DNA of 64,000 nt from Bufo bufo (lineage: Eukaryota; Chordata; Amphibia; Anura; Bufonidae). Every line of letters begins with the position of its first letter. Within the stretch, counting starts at the first letter, position 1. The notes below the pieces were generated by a model. That model did no database searches and was not told the origin of the DNA. It saw only the letters and a program-made list of their open reading frames with translations. The stretch is taken from NCBI RefSeq assembly GCF_905171765.1, contig NC_053392.1, forward strand, positions 404,464,065 to 404,528,064, given 5' to 3'. Shown here piece after piece: positions 11,270 through 21,999 of this stretch. The translations under genes and the position numbers were made by a program.

Positions 11270-12720
11270 CTCAAAAGCTCCATTCAGACGTCCACATGAT
11301 TTTTACGGATCCACTGATAGATGGATCGGATCCGCAAAACGCATACGGACGTCTGAATGGAGCCTTACAGGGGCGTGATCAATGACGGGGGTGATCACCC
11401 CATATAGACTCCCTGATCACCCCCCTGTCATTGATCACCCCCCTGTCATTGATCACCCCCCTGTAAGGCTGCATTCAGATGTCCGTATGTTTTTTACGGA
11501 TACATGGATCGGATCCGCAAAACACATACAGACGTCTGAATGGAGCCTTACAGGGGGGTGATCACCCCATATAGACTCCCTGATCACCCCCCTGTCATTG
11601 ATTACCCCCTTGTAAGGCTCCATTCAGACGTCTGTATGATTTTTAGGGATCCACTGATACATGGATCGGATCCGCAAAACACATACGGACGTCTGAATGG
11701 AGCCTTACAGGGGCGTGATCAATGACGGGGGTGATCACCCCATATAGACTCCCTGATCACCCCCCTGTCATTGATCACCCCCCCTGTCATTGATCACCCC
11801 CCTGTAAGGCTGCATTCAGATGTCCGTATGTTTTTTACGGATCCACGGATACATGGATCGGATCCGCAAAACACATACAGACGTCTGAATGGAGCCTTAC
11901 AGGAGGGTGATCACCCCATATAGACTCCCTGATCACCCCCCTGTCATTGATTACCCCCTTGTAAGGCTCCATTCAGACGTCTGTATGATTTTTAGGGATC
12001 CACTGATACATGGATCGGATCCGCAAAACACGTACGGACGTCTGAATGGAGCCTTACAGGGGCGTGATCAATGACGGGGGTGATCACCCCATATAGACTC
12101 CCTGATCACCCCCCTGTCATTGATCACCCCCCTGTCATTGATCACCCCCCTGTAAGGCTGCATTCAGATGTCCGTATGTTTTTTACGGATCCACGGACAC
12201 ATGGATCGGATCCGCAAAACACATACAGACATCTGAATGGAGCCTTACAGGGTGGTGATCACCCCATATAGACTCCCTGATCACCCCCCTGTCATTGATC
12301 ACCCCCTTGTAAGGCTCCATTCAGACGTCCGTATGATTTTTACGGATCCACTGATACATGGATCGGATCCGCAAAACACATACGGACGTCTGAATGGAGC
12401 CTTACAGGGGGGTGATCAATGACAGGGGGTGATCACCCCATATAGACTCCCTGATCACCCCCCTTTCATTGATCACCCCCCTGTCATTGATCACCCCCCT
12501 GTAAGGCTGCATTCAGATGTCCGTATGTTTTTTTTACGGATCCACGGATACATAGATCGGATCCGCAAAACACATACGGACATCTGAATGGAGCCTTACA
12601 GGGGGGTGATCAATGACAGGGGGGTGATCACCCCATATAGACTCCCTGATCACCCCCCCTGTCATTGATCACCCCCCTGTCATTGATCACCCCCCTGTAA
12701 GGCTCCATTCAGATATTTTT
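11270..12720. repeat. Satellite built from ~100-bp palindromes, ~174-bp unit
   Basis: Eight near-identical palindromes plus a final half are regularly spaced. Each begins GTAAGGCTCCATTCAGACG, carries GGATCGGATCCGC at the centre and ends CGTCTGAATGGAGCCTTAC. They alternate with spacers made of TGATCACCCCCCTGTCATT. The unit is ~174 bp, but two variants alternate (GCTCCATTCAGACG versus GCTGCATTCAGATG), giving a ~349-bp higher-order period. The palindromes resemble the TAA-flanked MITEs elsewhere in the window. Confidence 0.9.
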
Positions 12721-12739
12721 TTGCCCAACTTAGCGGAAA

Positions 12740-14520
12740 TTTTTTTTTTTTTCTTACAAAGTCTCATATTCCACTAACTTGTGTCAAAAAATAAAATCTC
12801 ACATGAACTCACCATACCCCTCACGGAATCCAAATGCATAAAATTTTTTAGACATTTATATTCCAGACTTCTTCTCACGCTTTAGGGCCCCTAGAATGCC
12901 AGGGCAGTATAAATACCCCACATGTGACCCCATTTCGGAAAGAAGACACCCCAAGGTATTCCGTGAGGGGCATATTGAGTCCATGAAAGATTGAAATTTT
13001 TGTCCCAAGTTAGCGGAAAGGGAGACTTTGTGAGAAAAAAAAAAATTCTATGAACTCGCCATGCCCCTCATTGAATACCTTGGGGTGTCTTCTTTCCAAA
13101 ATGGGGTCACATGTGGGGTATTTATACTGCCCTGGCATTCTAGGGGCCCTAAAGCGTGAGAAGAAGTCTGGGATCCAAATGTCTAAAAATGCCCTCATAA
13201 AATGAATGTGGGCCCCTTTGCGCATCTAGGCTGCAAAAAAGTGTCACACATGTGGTATCGCCGTACTCAGGAGAAGTTGGGCAATGTGTTTTGGGGTGTC
13301 ATTTTACATATACCCATGCTGGGTGAGATAAATATCTTGGTCAAATGCCAACTTTGTATAAAAAATGGGAGAAGTTGTCTTTTGCCGAGATATTTCTCTC
13401 ACCCAGCATGAGTATATGTAAAAAGACACCCCAAAACACATTGCCCAACTTCTCCTGAATACGGCGATACCACATGTGTGACACTTTTTTGCAGCCTAGG
13501 TGGGCAAAGGGGCCCACATTCCAAAGAGCACCTTTAGGATTTCACAGGTCATTTACCTACTTACCACACATTATGGCCCCTGGAAAATGCCAGGGCAGTA
13601 TAACTACCCCACAAGTAACCCCATTTTGGAAAGAAGACACCCCAAGGTATTCCGTGAGGGGCATGGCGAGTTCCTAGAATTTTATATTTTTTGTCACAAG
13701 TTAGCGGAAAATGCAGATTTTTTATTTATTTTTTTTCCTTACAAAGTCTCATATTCCACTAACTTGTGACAAAAAATAAAAACTTCCATGAACTCACTAT
13801 GCCCATCACGAAATACCTTGGGTTGTCTTCTTTCCAAAATGGGGTCACTTGTGGGGTAGTTATACTGCCCTGGCATTTTAGGGGCCGAATGCGTGAGAAG
13901 TGGTTTGAAATCAAAATCTGTAAAAAATGGCCGGTGAAATCCGAAAGGTGCTCTTTGGAATTTTGGGCCCCTTTGCCCACCAAGGCTGCAAAAAAGTGTC
14001 ACACATGTGGTATCGCTGTACTCAGGAGAAGTTGGGCAATGTGTTTTGTGGTGTAATTTTACATATACCCATGCTGGGTGAGAGAAATATCTTGGCAAAA
14101 GACAACTTTTCCCATTTTTTTTATACAAAGTTGGCATTTGACCAAGATATTTATCTCACCCAGCATGGGTATATGTAAAATGACACCCCAAAACACATTG
14201 CCCAACTTCTCCTGGGTACGGAGATACCACATGTGTGACACTTTTTTGCAGCCTAGGTGGGCAAAGGGGCCCACATTCCAAAGAGCACCTTTCGGATTTC
14301 ACCGGTCATTTTTTACACATTTTGATTTCAAATTACTTACCACACATTTGGGCCCCTAGAATGCCAGGGCAGTATAACTACCCCACAAGTGACCCCATTT
14401 TGGAAAGAAGACACCCCAAGGTATTCGCTGATGGGCATAGTGAGTTCATAGAAGTTTTTATTTTTTGTCACAAGTTAGTGGAATATGAGACTTTGTAAGA
14501 AAAAAATAAAAATAAAAAAT
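12740..14520. repeat. Ladder of ~380-bp units in alternating orientation
   Basis: The same sequence (landmarks CACAAGTTAGCGGAA, ACCCCAAGGTATTC, TGCCAGGGCAGTAT, CACATGTGTGACAC, CCCATGCTGGGTGAGA) is read forwards, then backwards, then forwards. Turn-round points lie near 12750, 13360, 13725, 14115 and 14500. Adjacent units are thus head-to-head or tail-to-tail, and long hairpins are possible at each centre. Open frames on both strands here come from the repetition. Confidence 0.88.
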
Positions 14521-15126
14521 AAATCATCATTTTCCACTAACTTGTGACAAAAAATAAAAAGTTCTATGAACTCACTATGCCCATCAGCGAATACCTTAGG
14601 GTGTCTACTTTCCGAAATGGGGTCATTTGTGGGGTGTTTGTACTGTCTGGGCATGGTAGAACCTCAGGAAACATGACAGGTGCTCAGAAAGTCAGAGCTG
14701 CTTCAAAAAGCGGAAATTCACATTTTTGTACCATAGTTTGTAAACGCTATAACTTTTACCCAAACCATTTTTTTCTTACCCAAACATTTTTTTTTTATCA
14801 AAGACATGTAGAACAATAAATTTAAAGAAAAATTTATATATGTATGTCGTTTTTTTTTGCAAAATTTTACAACTGAAAGTGAAAAATGTCATTTTTTTGC
14901 AAAAAAAAACGTTAAATTTCGATTAATAACAAAAAAAGTAAAAATGTCAGCAGCAATGAAATACCACCAAATGAAAGCTCTATTAGTGAGAAGAAAAGGA
15001 GGTAAAATTCATTTGGGTGGTAAGTTGCATGACCGAGCAATAAACCGCTAAATTTGTGGAGTGCCGATTTGTAAAAAAGGGCCTGGTCACTAGGGGGGTA
15101 TAAACCTGTGGTCCTTAAGTGGTTAA

Positions 15127-15510
15127 ACATGTTGACATGTTGACCAGAAAATTTTACATTTTCCCCATTTCCACTGCAAAGTAATTGTTTGGTTGTCTCA
15201 AACATGTCTATGTCTTTCCAGTTGCTAATATAACCCTAACATATTCCACAGAGCATTACAACCCTCACATCAGTCACTCTTCTGAACAGACTTTAAATTT
15301 ATTGTCCCTATGTCAAACAGACAGACATACAAGGTAACTTTCATAGGATGACAAATTATGTGTGAAGGACAACCACACAAACAGTGGAAGAACATACCAT
15401 GCATACAACCAGATTCAGACCCTAGATCATGGTGCTACAGGGCAGCAAAGTTCTCGTGCTGCCTATAGTTTTCACCGTACCAAAAATCTATCAAGTATAT
15501 AGTAAGTTTC
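15127..15510. other. No gene seen
   Basis: AT-rich spacer without recognised features. Confidence 0.35.
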
Positions 15511-16102
15511 TAAAAGGGATTGTCCAAGAATGTTTTTGCACCCCACTTGGCAGACCTGTAATGGGAAACTTCCTGGCTCTGGCTCCCCGTTCCTTCTCCT
15601 CGCGGCCTGTGATGCTCTGCTGCACTCACTCACTGAAAACATCCAGTTTTACACCACTTGCAGACAATCACTGGCTGCGACGGGTACCGCCTCTCCTAAT
15701 GTCATGACAAATGGTGGAAAAGATGATGATAATCCTCAGGATAGACCATCATTATCTTATTGTGAGGGCTCCCAGTCCCGGCACCCTCGCTGATCAGCTG
15801 TTTCAATGAGCTGGTGAGCACTTCTGGCTCCCGATAGCTTTCCAAGCACAGTGCTGTACATTATATAACGGCTGTGCTTGGTGTTGCAGCTCAGCCCCAT
15901 GAACTTAAATAGGGCTGAGTTGCATTGGGCCATGTGACAGATGTACAGTGATGTCACTGGCTTATTAAGAGGCAGCAGCACTCACAGACTTCTAACAACT
16001 GATTGGCAGGGGTCCTGGGTGTCGGACACCCACAGATCTCATATTAATTACCTATCCTGAGCAAAGGTGATTGATATCTTTTCCCGGATAAACCCTTTAC
16101 AG
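15511..16102. mobile_element. Degenerate MITE with AAAGGG...CCCTTT ends
   Basis: The left end TAAAAGGGATTGTCCAAGAA resembles the inverted right end (CCGGATAAACCCTTTAC). The interior holds AGCTGTTTCAATGAGC, CAGTGATGTCACTGG and CTATCCTGAGCAAAGG, shared with 9600-9795. The TGATGTCA word looks like a CpG-decayed TGACGTCA. It is non-coding. Confidence 0.6.
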
Positions 16103-16346
16103 TACTTCAATTTATAGTTTCAGAATTAATTTTGTACATGATGCAATCTGCACAGAAATAGCGGTACATGATATAGTACAAAAATGATTGCTGTAAGAAA
16201 GATGAAGAGTCTTCTTTACAGATAAGAAAGTGTAGCCTAGGGGGTCTCCTCTTTCTTAGGTGTCCTAGAGATTAATAAATTTGCTTTACAGTATAGCAGC
16301 CATTTCCATACCTGAAACAGTAAAGGGCCACCCAAACTAGAACATG

Positions 16347-16715
16347 TAAAGGCGCTTTTATACTACGCCAACGAGCAGACAGTTATCGCCGATGTTCCTT
16401 CCCAATAACTGCCTGTTCATCAGTGGAGGTCAAGGGCTGCATTTACTTGCAGTGATCACCACCACTATATGGTCCTCATACAAATGTATTGCTTCTGGAC
16501 AGAAGATGGCTGTTTACACAGCATGATCTGCTATCCAGAAATGATGATTGAGATGTCCGCATGAAAGGTCATTTCGTCTAATGAATGAATGTTTTGCTTG
16601 TTCATCAGGTGATGTGCAGTACATTTACATGGGCTGATTATCGTGAACGAGCATTCACATGATCATTTGCTCCCAATGATCTTCCCGAAAATCGGGCATT
16701 GAAAATCCACCATTA
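16347..16715. mobile_element. MITE fragment related to the 56507-56870 family
   Basis: TAA at 16347-16349 precedes AGGCGCTTTTATACTACGCC. Internal words (AACGAGCAGACAG, TTCCTTCCCAATAACTGCC, AGCATGATCTGCT, TTGTTCATCAGGTG, ATTATCGTGAACGAGC) are shared with the copies at 4889-5590 and 56507-56870. The right boundary is uncertain. Confidence 0.5.
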
Positions 16716-17628
16716 GAATTACATGTTTCTGGAACCATTAACCCATCATCACCTTTTTTCTGCTAAAGCTTCCTGCCCTGTAAGAATACTGTGTAAATGT
16801 ACTGTACATTAGCCCATGCCTTGTCCTTGAGCGGTGATCTTGGTTTTGTAAATCCATCACCTTCTACCTTTTTTTTACTGAATCTCCACACATTTTATCC
16901 ATAACCACCTATGACCGCTGCTTAACCGCTTTTCATTCATTTGATTCCCTTATCTATATCAAATATAAAATGAGATATCTCAGAAAGCCACCTGCTTTCT
17001 ATCCAAACAAAATTAGCTATTTGATAGGAATGTTTTCTTGTCAGGTCACAAAGGCTTGGTGATATTGTCAGATGTGCTTTTACCCTATGGTAAACTGAGA
17101 GTGTATCACATTTATGCATTTTTATATCTTCTGTTATTAGGTTTTATGCTGAACAGATTTCACTGTGTCTTCACACAATGGAATGAATAATTTGGATTAT
17201 TAATTTGCACTTCCATAATTACAGTATGCATTTGGAGTTTTTATTTTTCAAAGTCACTTTCACATGCAATCTACATCAATGCCAACATTTTGAGGCTATA
17301 GAAAGTGTTATATTTTAATGATCTTGCTAGTAATACAAAAATGAAATGTTATAAACCAAACAGAGAAACGACACAGCCTATTAAGGTAGATTAAATGGTA
17401 TGGTTGAATAGCAAATGCACAGTACCTGAAAAATGCTTATTTTTAAATGCATCTTTTTCTACCTAGAAAATTGTGATTTGAAGTAATTATTAAAGCAAAT
17501 ACAAGATAACACATGGGGATGACTTGGCTCACTTATGTTGGTACAACCACAAGTGACATTCCTAAAAAATCCATTGTGCAGAGTCTAATAGTTGCGCTTC
17601 GCTTTGGATATGTACAGAGTAGGGCAGA
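16716..17628. other. No gene seen; AT-rich unique sequence
   Basis: No coding or mobile signature. 17150-17360 is TAAT-rich and repeat-free. No evidence of function is visible in the sequence itself. Confidence 0.35.
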
Positions 17629-19255
17629 TACAGTTGCAAGAAAAAGTATGTGAACCCTTTGGAATTATATGGATTTCAGCACAAATTGGTCATAAAATGT
17701 GATCTGATCTTCATCTAAGTCACAACAATAGACAATCACAGTCTGCTTAAACTAATAACACACAAAGAATAAAATGTTACCATGTTTTTATTGAACATAC
17801 CATGTAAACATTCACAGTGCAGGTGGAAAAAGTATGTGAACCCTTGGATTTAATTACTGGTTGAACCTCTTTTTGGCAGCAATAACTTCAACCTAACGTT
17901 TCCTGTAGTTGCAGATCAGACATGCACAACGGTCAGGAGTAATTATTGACCATTCCTCTTTACAGAACTGTTTCAGTTCAGCAATATTCTTGGGATGTCT
18001 GGTGTGAATCGCTTTCTTGAGGTCATGCCACAGCATCTCAATCGGGTCGAGGTCAGGACTCTGACTTGGGCCACTCCAGAAGGCGTATTTTCTTCTGTTT
18101 CAGCCATTCTGTTGTTGATTTACTTCTATGCTTTGGGTCATTGTTCTGTTGCAACACCCATCTTCTGTTGAGCTTCAGCTGGTGGACAGATGGCCTTAAG
18201 TTCTCCTGCAAAATGTCTTGATAAACTTGGGAATTCATTTTTCCTTCAATGATAGCAATCCGTCCAGGCCCTGGCGCAGCAAAGCAGCCCCAAACCATGA
18301 TGCCCGAACCACCATACTTCACAGTTGGGATGAGGTTTTGATGTTGGTGTGCTGTGCCTCTTTTTCTCCACACATAGTGTTGTGTGTTTCTTCCAAACAA
18401 CTCAACTTTGGTTTCATCTGTCCACAGAATATTTTGCCAGTACTGCTGTAGAACATCCAGGTTCTCTTGTGCAAACTGTAAACGTGCAGCAATGTTTTTT
18501 TTGGACAGCAGTGGCTTCCTCTGTGGTATCCTCCCATGAAATCCATTCTTCTTTAGTGTTTTACATATCGTAGATTCGCTAACAGGGATGTTAGCATATG
18601 CCAGAGACTTTTGTAAGTCTTTAGCTGACACTCTAGGATTCTTCTTCACCTCATTGAGCAGTCTGCGCTGTGCTCTTGCAGTCATCTTTACAGGACGGCC
18701 ACTCCTAGGGAGAGTAGCAGCAGTGCTGAACTTTCTCCATTTATAGACAATGTGTCTTACCGTGGACTGATGAACAGCAAGGCTTTTGGAGATACTTGTA
18801 TAACCCTTTCCAGCTCTATGCAAGTCAACAATTCTTAATCGTAGGTCTTCTGAGAGCCTATTTGCACGAGGCATCATTCACATTAGGCAATGCTTCTTGT
18901 GAAAAGCAAACCCATAACTGGTGTGTGTTTTTTATAGGGCAGGGCAGCTGTAACCAACACCACCAATCTCATCTCATTGATTGGACTCCAGTTAGCTGAC
19001 ACTTCACTCCAATTAGCTCTTGGAGATGTCATTAGTCTAGGGGTTCACATACTTTTTCCACCTGCACTGTGAATGTTTACATGGTGTGTTCAATAAAAAC
19101 ATGGTAACATTTAATTCTTTGTGTGTTATTAGTTTAAGCAGACTGTGATTGTCTATTGTTGTGACTTAGATGAAGATCAGATCACATTTTATGACCAATT
19201 TGTGCAGAAATCCATATCATTCCAAAGGGTTCACATACTTTTTCTTGCAACTGTA
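17629..19255 (-). mobile_element. Tc1/mariner element A (DD34E type), 1.62 kb
   Basis: TA dinucleotides at 17629-17630 and 19254-19255 flank CAGTTGCAAGAAAAAGTATG and its inverted copy. The inverted repeats are long (~215 bp). Each contains two direct copies of AAAAAGTATGTGAACCCTT, one outer and one inner (left: ~17642 and ~17828; right: ~19040 and ~19220). This is the IR/DR arrangement known from Sleeping Beauty-like Tc1 elements. The transposase lies on the - strand. Both termini look intact, so the copy could in principle be mobilised in trans. Confidence 0.95.
17854..18877 (-). pseudogene. Tc1 transposase, inactivated (frameshift, stop, D-to-N)
   Basis: Cut-and-paste transposase of the Tc1 family, which acts in the nucleus on the element's own inverted repeats. 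From the ATG at 18877 the frame gives 274 residues against a usual ~340. Helix-turn-helix DNA-binding regions occupy about residues 1-120 (including [16 protein letters not shown]). The first catalytic Asp is D154 in WTDETK. The second should be the first D of a QQDNDPKH-type motif; here residue 245 is Asn (QQNNDPKH). A one-base insertion in a C run (18068-18072) breaks the frame, after which the expected PDLDPIE block with the Glu is readable, giving 34-residue spacing. A TAG at 17893-17895 interrupts the end, and the natural stop is at 17854-17856. There is no intact product. Confidence 0.93.
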
Positions 19256-20639
19256 AATTAAATGAATATTCCAGAATACATGCTACTATATGTGCCAGTA
19301 AGGTGTTACTTTATCAAGTTGAGAAAGCTGAGCATCAAGGACATAATTACCAGTAGCGGGCCTAGCAGGTCTTATGGGATCTATCAACACATTTTCACTG
19401 GCTGAGCTCCCAGCTGCAGGTGGTCTTTGCAGATTTGGGACTCTATGGTTACTTGCTTTATCCTATGTAAATCTCAGGAGGATTTTCAAACGTTCAGGAA
19501 TTAGATCAATTTCAATGTTCATCAATATCTAGTTTAGTGGATTTCCAGTGTAGTATATTAGAAAGCGAGAAGCAGGTTTAGTAACCACCAGTGGAGAAAA
19601 TACAGTATGTCCATGAATGGTTGACCCTGTAATACTTGGGTGGACCCGATCTGCCAGAACATGAGCTACTCTGTTAGTTGCCCCCTGCTCTGACTAATAG
19701 AGGGGGTACTTCAGTAGGGAATGAATGTGCTTCTATGAAATCCATATGCTATAATAGACTATTTAATTGGTCATGTATTGTACGGTATATTATCATTATC
19801 AATATACTATCATAAAAGTATGTATCATGCATGGTGAATGCTGTATGTTGGCATTTGTTGGTCAACTCACCCCTAAATAATTTAATAGAAAGTGATTCAA
19901 AAGTCATATGCACCCCAAAATGGTACCAATAAAAGCTACAGCTTGTCCTGAAAAATAAAGCCCTCAAATAGCTTTGCAGACAACATTGTAGGTTCTTAGG
20001 ATGTGGTGACATAGTAATTGGTGATTAGTAATACATAGTAAAATCTATATACCTTTGTTATCAGCCTAATTGTTCCAGCCTGTAGAATAAACTTGTCGTG
20101 TCATTTTTGGTGCACAGTTCACACTGTAAAAACAATACTCAAAACGCCATAGCTGAATTGCGATTCCCCCCCCCCCCATTTCAATTCACAAGAATATTTT
20201 TCTGTTTTGCAGTGCAAGATATGGTAACCATGGTAAACCATCATACGTCTTTGTGAATGTAAAAGTATAAAAGTTGTGACTCTTGAAAGATGGGGAAGAT
20301 GAAATGCAAATTGGCCTAGTCCTGAAGAGGTTAATTATGACAAATGTCCCTATGAGAAACTGCAACTTAGCCCTTTTTCTTTATTTATTAACAGCTTTAA
20401 TGGTACCCTGTGTATCTGATGACTGTTAATGTAGTGGCAAAATGCGGTCTTAGATTTGCATTTAGTAACCTATTCAATCTTCAGTTACTTTAAATATTTT
20501 TCTTTTGTAATTGCTTTTTACAGTATGGATGCCTGCCAACATTTGGGGAAAGCTTTAGTTTCTGCTGAAATTAATTCAGATCCAAACCAACATTCAAATT
20601 AATCGTGAAGTACAAATTGCTACTGAATTCAGCATAGTA
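19256..20639. other. No gene seen
   Basis: Mostly unique-looking AT-rich DNA. There is a run of 13 C at ~20167-20179. TCCTGAAGAGGTTAATTA near 20320 resembles the terminus of the TTAA repeats (compare 24105-24120), so 20090-20335 may be a relic of one. No coding region is supported. Confidence 0.4.
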
Positions 20640-20683
20640 TTTTTGATAGCTTTTTTCCATTTTAATAATTTTTTTCCAGTTAC

Positions 20684-21880
20684 AAAGCAAGTGTTAACAG
20701 CCAAACCAAACTCAATGTTTATGGCTCTGATTCTGTAGTTTACAGAAACACCCCATATGTGGTCATAAACCACTGTACGGGCACACGGCAGGGCGCAGAA
20801 GGAAAGGAATGCCATACGGTTTTTGGAAGGCAGATTTTGCTGGACTATTTTTTTTGACAATAATGTCCCATTTGAAGCCCTCCTGATGCAACCCTAGAGT
20901 AGAAACTCCATAAAAGTGACCCCATATAAGAAACTACACCCCTCAAGTTATTCAAAACAAATGTTACAAACGTCGTTAACCCTTTAGGTGTTCCACAAGA
21001 GTTATTGGCAAATGGAGATACAATTTCAAAATTTAACTTTTTTGGCAGATTTTCGATTTTAATATTTTTTTTACTTTTACAAAGCAAGGGTTAACAGTCA
21101 AACAGAACTCAATATTTATGGCCCTGATTCTGTAGTTTACAGAAACACCCCATATGTGGTCGTAAACTACTGTACGGGCACACGGCAGGGCACAGAAGGA
21201 AAGGAATGCCATACGGTTTTTGGAAGCCAGATTTTGCTGGACTGTTTATTTTGACACCATGTCCCATTTGAAGCCCCCCTGATGCACCCCTAAAGTAGAA
21301 ACTCCATAAAAGTGACCCCATATAAGAAACTACACGCCTAAAGGTATTCAAAACTGATTTTACAAATGTTGTTAACCCTTTAGGTCAGGCATCTCAAACT
21401 TGCGGCCCTCCAGCTGTTGCAAAACTACAACTCCCAGCATGCCCGGACAGCCTACAGGTAACAGCCTACAGCAGGGCATTGTGGGAGTTGTAGTTTTACA
21501 ACAGCTGGAGGGCCGCGAGTTTGAGATGCCTGCTTTAGGTGTTCCACAAGAGTTATTGGCAAATGGAGATGAAATTTCTGAATTTAAATTTTTGGGCAAA
21601 TTTTCCATTTTAATAAATTTTTTCCAGTAACAAAGCAAGGGTTAACAGCCAAACAAAACTCAATATTTATGGCCCGGATTCTGTAGTTTACAGAAACACT
21701 CCATATGTGGTCGTAAACTGCTGTACGGGCACACGGCAGGGCGCAGAAGGAAAGGAATGCCATACGGTTTTTGGAAGGCAGATTTTGCTGGACTGTTTTT
21801 TTTTTACACCATGTCCCATTTGAAGCCCCCTTGATGCACCACTAGAGTAGAAACTCCATAAAAGTGACCCCATTTTAGAA
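20684..21880. repeat. Three ~400-bp direct repeat units
   Basis: Units begin with CAAGNGTTAACAG at ~20687, ~21085 and ~21640. They share CACCCCATATGTGGTCGTAA, TACGGGCACACGGCAGGG, GCCATACGGTTTTTGGAAGG and ACCCTTTAGGTGTTCCACAA. The second unit is lengthened by the nested MITE at 21378-21540. A related unit occurs at 62160-62700. Confidence 0.88.
21378..21540. mobile_element. hAT-type MITE with perfect 8-bp duplication
   Basis: The 147-bp foldback 21386-21532 begins CAGGCATCTCAAACTTGCGG and ends with its inverted copy. CTTTAGGT is duplicated exactly on both sides (21378-21385 and 21533-21540). Sister repeat units at ~20982 and ~62085 keep the unoccupied site with a single CCCTTTAGGTG, which proves the insertion. 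The interior contains ACTACAACTCCCAGCATGC, a motif known from vertebrate hAT-type MITEs. Confidence 0.95.
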
Positions 21881-21999
21881 ACTATGGGATAGGGTGGCAG
21901 TATTGTTGGTACTAGTTTAGGATACATATGATTTTTGGTTGCTCTATATTACACTTTTTGTGAGGTAAGGTAACAAGAAATAGCTGTTTTGGCACCGTT

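Larger units (their letters stand above)
10788..15126. mobile_element. 4.3-kb TTAA-bounded non-coding repeat
   Basis: TTAA at 10788-10791 is followed by CCGCTTGCTGCAC, and GTCCTTAAGTGG is followed by TTAA at 15123-15126, so the outermost bases form a short inverted terminus (CCGCTT / CCACTT). No transposase is present. The order inside is: GC-rich hairpins, a palindromic satellite, a ladder of alternating inverted units, then an AT-rich tail. The TTAA duplication points to a piggyBac- or Kolobok-type mobiliser, which is inference. Elements with the same style of ends occur at 24117 and 61630. Confidence 0.7.

Noticed and set aside
11540..12422. Repeated 61-66 codon frames with the same peptide
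   Set aside because: They are the same satellite unit read four times; they are not a gene family.
11270..12720. Regularly spaced repeats resembling a CRISPR array
   Set aside because: Repeats are ~100-bp palindromes with conserved spacers in a vertebrate-type repeat; CRISPR needs short repeats with unique spacers, and no cas genes are present.
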